Below are positions 5,408 to 7,748 of a DNA stretch of 7,748 nucleotides, piece after piece. The stretch covers positions 1-7,748 of the forward strand of contig JAGSPQ010000131.1 in the NCBI GenBank assembly GCA_018262385.1, in the 5' to 3' direction. A model generated the notes under the pieces. The model was not told where the DNA came from. It was given only the letters and a program-made list of their open reading frames with translations, and made no database searches. The position numbers and the translations under genes are program-made. Within the stretch, counting starts at the first letter, position 1. Each line of letters begins with the position of its first letter. The stretch is from Myxococcaceae bacterium (GTDB lineage Bacteria > Myxococcota > Myxococcia > Myxococcales > Myxococcaceae).

Positions 5408-7702
5408 TCACCCGAAGGGCTTGCACAACAACCGCAGCCGCTCGACCGCCGCCTTCACCGAGGCCGAAGGAGCGTCGAGCACCTCGAGGTACTTCGGCAC
5501 CGGCACCCCGTAGAGCCCCAGCAGGTGGCCGAGCAGGGTCACGCTCTCCGCGCCGCGGGTGTCGACCGAGGCGAGCGAGGCGGCCTCGGCGACGGCGTCG
5601 AGGATGTCGGCCAGCCGCTGGGCCAGCGGCCCCTCGGGAGCGGTGCCCGAACCGGGAAGCGGAAAGAGCGCGTCGAACTGCCCGTCGGCGCGGGCGGGCG
5701 CGATGGCCGGACGCCCACCGGCGATCTGCTCGAGCGCCTCGAGGTGCGGCAGCAGCCCCTCGAGCGCGCCGGTAGTGGCGGGAACTTCTGCCGGCAGCAG
5801 GGTGCGCCAGGTCGAGTCGAACTCGGTGCGGGCGACCCCGATCTCGGCGTCCGACAGGTGGTGGTAGAAGGCGCGGCCGCCGACGGTGCGCTGCTCGACC
5901 ACCAGCGACTTGAGGTCGGGGTTCTCTTCGCCCAGCGAGATGAACGAGAGCGAGATGTCGAGCCCTTCGAACGGCTTGCGGGTCTTGCGCACCAGCTCGA
6001 GATCCACCGCGTCTTCGCCGTCGGTCACCAGCACCACCGTCGCGCGCGACAGGTACGGATCCTTGCCCTGGGCGTTGCGAATCGACTCGAACGACGACAT
6101 CAGCGCGAGCGAGATGTCGGTCTGGCCTTCGGCCGGCGAGTGGCGGAACAGCTTCTCGATCTGCCGGGTCGCCTCGGGCCCGCTGTCGATCCGGGCCAGC
6201 TCGGTGGGCGAGTCGTTGAAGAACGAGAAGTAGAGCGGATCGAAGGGGACGCCCTGGCGCGCCTTCACCCGCAGCGCGTTGAGCTCGGCGATCAGGATCG
6301 CGTCCCGAAACCGCGAGCGGGGGCCGTGCATCGAGCCCGAGGCGTCGAGCACGTAGACGCGCACCGCGGTCTTCTTGATCCGCTTCGACTGCTGCGGCGG
6401 CTCTTCCTCCAGGTAGGCGCGCACCGTCTGCCGGCTCGAGGCGAGGTCGTAGAGCAGCATGCTCGGGCTCTGGATGACGAAGTTGTGGAGCTCGTCGAGG
6501 CTGTTGGTGAACTCGTAGCTCATCCGCTGGGTCGGGTAGCTGACCCGCCGCTGCACCGGCTTCGTCTCGGTCAGCTCGGCCTCGACCAATTCTTCGGTGA
6601 GGGTGTCCTCGACGTCGAAGAAGCGCGCGCAGCCCGAGGCCAGCTCGAGCGCCTCGAGCTTCTCTTCGTCGAGGTCGAAGGCGAGCTGGGCGAGCACGTC
6701 GCCGGCCGCGTCGGTGCCCGGCTTGCCGCCGGCGGGGGCCTGGTCGAGCTTCTCGACTCCCTCGGCGGCGCGGCCCGGCTCTTTCCAGCCCAGCTGCTGC
6801 TTGAGGCGCGACTGCTCGACCAGCGGCTTCAGCTCGGTCGCCGAAGGAAGCATCGCCCCGACGGCGTCGCGCGCGACCTGCGCCAGCTCGTGGTCCCCTG
6901 CTTCGATCGCCCGCTCGTAGAGCGCCTTGAGCGATCGGTAGGCGGTGCGCGGGTCCTTTCGGGCGGTGTGCCGCACGTGCCGCACCAGGTCGTGCAGCGA
7001 GCGCACCACCGGCGAGGCCCGCACCCGCTCGCGCGCGGCGGCGACCTCCATCCGCGCCTGGCGCAGCCGATCGCGATCGCCCATCGAGCCGGCGCTGGCC
7101 CGCAGCAGCAGCTCGTGCGCCAGATCCAGATCGCGGCGCTTCTGCCCGACGTCGTTGACGTTGGCCTGGGCGCGCCTGGCCCAGAACTCGGCGACCGCCA
7201 GCCGCGCGCTGGCGGGCGGACGGGGGTCGCGCGCGGGGCGGGCGAAGAGCTCGAACCCCTCGCCCTTCGGATCCGACTCGGCGGCGGTGCGGGCGAACAG
7301 ATCGGCCACCTTCACCGCCCGGGCCAGGCGCACGAAGTCGGCGTCCAGCGCAGTCACCAGCCCCGGGGGCAGCGCCAGGGTGGCGAGCAGCCGTTCGGCC
7401 CGGCGCACGGCCAGCTCGAACTCGACCAGCGCGGCCTGGGCGCGATCGGCCAGCCCTTCCGACAGCGAGCCCAGCTTGCCTTTGAGCTTCCCCAGCTCGC
7501 GCAACAGCTTCGCGTCGGCGGCGGTGTGGACGCCGGCCCGATCGAAGTCCCGGTCGAGCTCGCGCAGCACGTCGAGCTTCTCGCCCCCGTCATCGCGGTC
7601 GAAGATCGCCCGGGCGCGATCGAAGAGGCCCTGCTCGAGACCCTTTCCCGCCTTCACGGCGTCGAGCCGTTCGCGGATCCGGTTGAGCTGGGGACCAAGC
7701 AT
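5408..7702 (-). CDS. von Willebrand factor A (VWA) domain protein
   Basis: 764 aa from ATG 7702 to TGA 5408. The ATG has GAGG six bases upstream and follows directly on an in-frame TAG. The VWA domain occupies about residues 445-625. It keeps the metal-ion-dependent adhesion site: DASGSM (D453, S455, S457) at the end of strand VRVYVL, T528 in EGQTDIS, and D561 in VLVTDGEDAVD. About 430 residues come first, mostly Ala/Arg/Leu-rich helices without a signal peptide or transmembrane segment, so the protein is probably cytosolic. A helical C-terminal region (about 640-764) follows. VWA proteins of this type commonly act as adaptors for MoxR-class AAA+ ATPases in assembly or metal-insertion systems. 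No ATPase is inside the window. The PspA-like and HD-hydrolase genes follow closely and are likely co-transcribed. The N-terminal region resembles nothing I can name. Confidence 0.92.
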   Translation of the reverse strand: MLGPQLNRIRERLDAVKAGKGLEQGLFDRARAIFDRDDGGEKLDVLRELDRDFDRAGVHTAADAKLLRELGKLKGKLGSLSEGLADRAQAALVEFELAVRRAERLLATLALPPGLVTALDADFVRLARAVKVADLFARTAAESDPKGEGFELFARPARDPRPPASARLAVAEFWARRAQANVNDVGQKRRDLDLAHELLLRASAGSMGDRDRLRQARMEVAAARERVRASPVVRSLHDLVRHVRHTARKDPRTAYRSLKALYERAIEAGDHELAQVARDAVGAMLPSATELKPLVEQSRLKQQLGWKEPGRAAEGVEKLDQAPAGGKPGTDAAGDVLAQLAFDLDEEKLEALELASGCARFFDVEDTLTEELVEAELTETKPVQRRVSYPTQRMSYEFTNSLDELHNFVIQSPSMLLYDLASSRQTVRAYLEEEPPQQSKRIKKTAVRVYVLDASGSMHGPRSRFRDAILIAELNALRVKARQGVPFDPLYFSFFNDSPTELARIDSGPEATRQIEKLFRHSPAEGQTDISLALMSSFESIRNAQGKDPYLSRATVVLVTDGEDAVDLELVRKTRKPFEGLDISLSFISLGEENPDLKSLVVEQRTVGGRAFYHHLSDAEIGVARTEFDSTWRTLLPAEVPATTGALEGLLPHLEALEQIAGGRPAIAPARADGQFDALFPLPGSGTAPEGPLAQRLADILDAVAEAASLASVDTRGAESVTLLGHLLGLYGVPVPKYLEVLDAPSASVKAAVERLRLLCKPFG

Positions 7703-7748
7703 CTAGCGCCTCGCTGCGTCGGTGCTCACCCGTGGGCCTTTGCCGCGC
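7703..7748 (-). CDS. Possible C-terminal tail of an upstream gene (partial)
   Basis: Two frames end cleanly here. One gives RGKGPRVSTDAARR and stops with the TAG at 7703-7705, so its stop codon touches the VWA start (TAGATG). The other gives AAKAHG and stops with TGA at 7726-7728. Both use mostly GC-ending codons, so the fragment is too short to decide between them. Close packing and the usual pairing of VWA genes make an AAA+ ATPase gene a reasonable guess, but the sequence does not show it. Confidence 0.3.
   Translation of the reverse strand, partial: RGKGPRVSTDAARR

Noticed and set aside
6945..7706. 253-codon plus-strand frame opposite the VWA N-terminus
   Set aside because: It is a Ser/Arg/Ala-rich low-complexity translation antisense to a well-supported gene.

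Overview
The window is GC-rich and densely coding, with short gaps and several 4-base start/stop overlaps. Codons are strongly biased to G or C at the third position. The gene content suggests a high-GC Gram-negative bacterium. A myxobacterium or other former deltaproteobacterium (Myxococcota) is my best guess, but there is no rRNA or marker gene to confirm it. I found no tRNA or rRNA gene, insertion sequence, phage gene or CRISPR array.

Left part (1-3717, all minus strand). Transcription runs right to left. First comes a secreted or membrane-anchored protein with a proline-rich spacer and a glycine-rich multi-helix membrane domain. Next is a small cytosolic DUF4177-like protein, then an RDD-family membrane protein. 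These three are joined by two GTGA overlaps and look like one operon of unknown function. A 123-bp gap follows, carrying two copies of a 31-bp direct repeat. After it comes a large ATP-grasp protein that runs off the left edge. Its visible part contains one complete D-Ala-D-Ala-ligase-like module and the start of a second, related module. This is the most unusual gene in the window, and it is easy to miss because it has no stop codon here.

Middle (3718-4291). A 58-bp divergent intergenic region separates the membrane-protein gene from a plus-strand gamma-class carbonic anhydrase homologue. That gene ends in a 19-bp tail-to-tail overlap with the next minus-strand gene.

Right part (4273-7748, minus strand). 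A tight cluster encodes, in transcription order, the tail of an unidentified gene at the right edge, a 764-aa von Willebrand factor A (VWA) protein with an intact metal site, a PspA/IM30-like coiled-coil protein, and a SpoT/Mesh1-like HD hydrolase. VWA proteins are often paired with MoxR-type AAA+ ATPases, so such a gene may lie just right of the window. A VWA/PspA-like/HD-hydrolase set suggests a chaperone or envelope-stress module with a nucleotide-hydrolase output. That function is inference from family knowledge and gene order.
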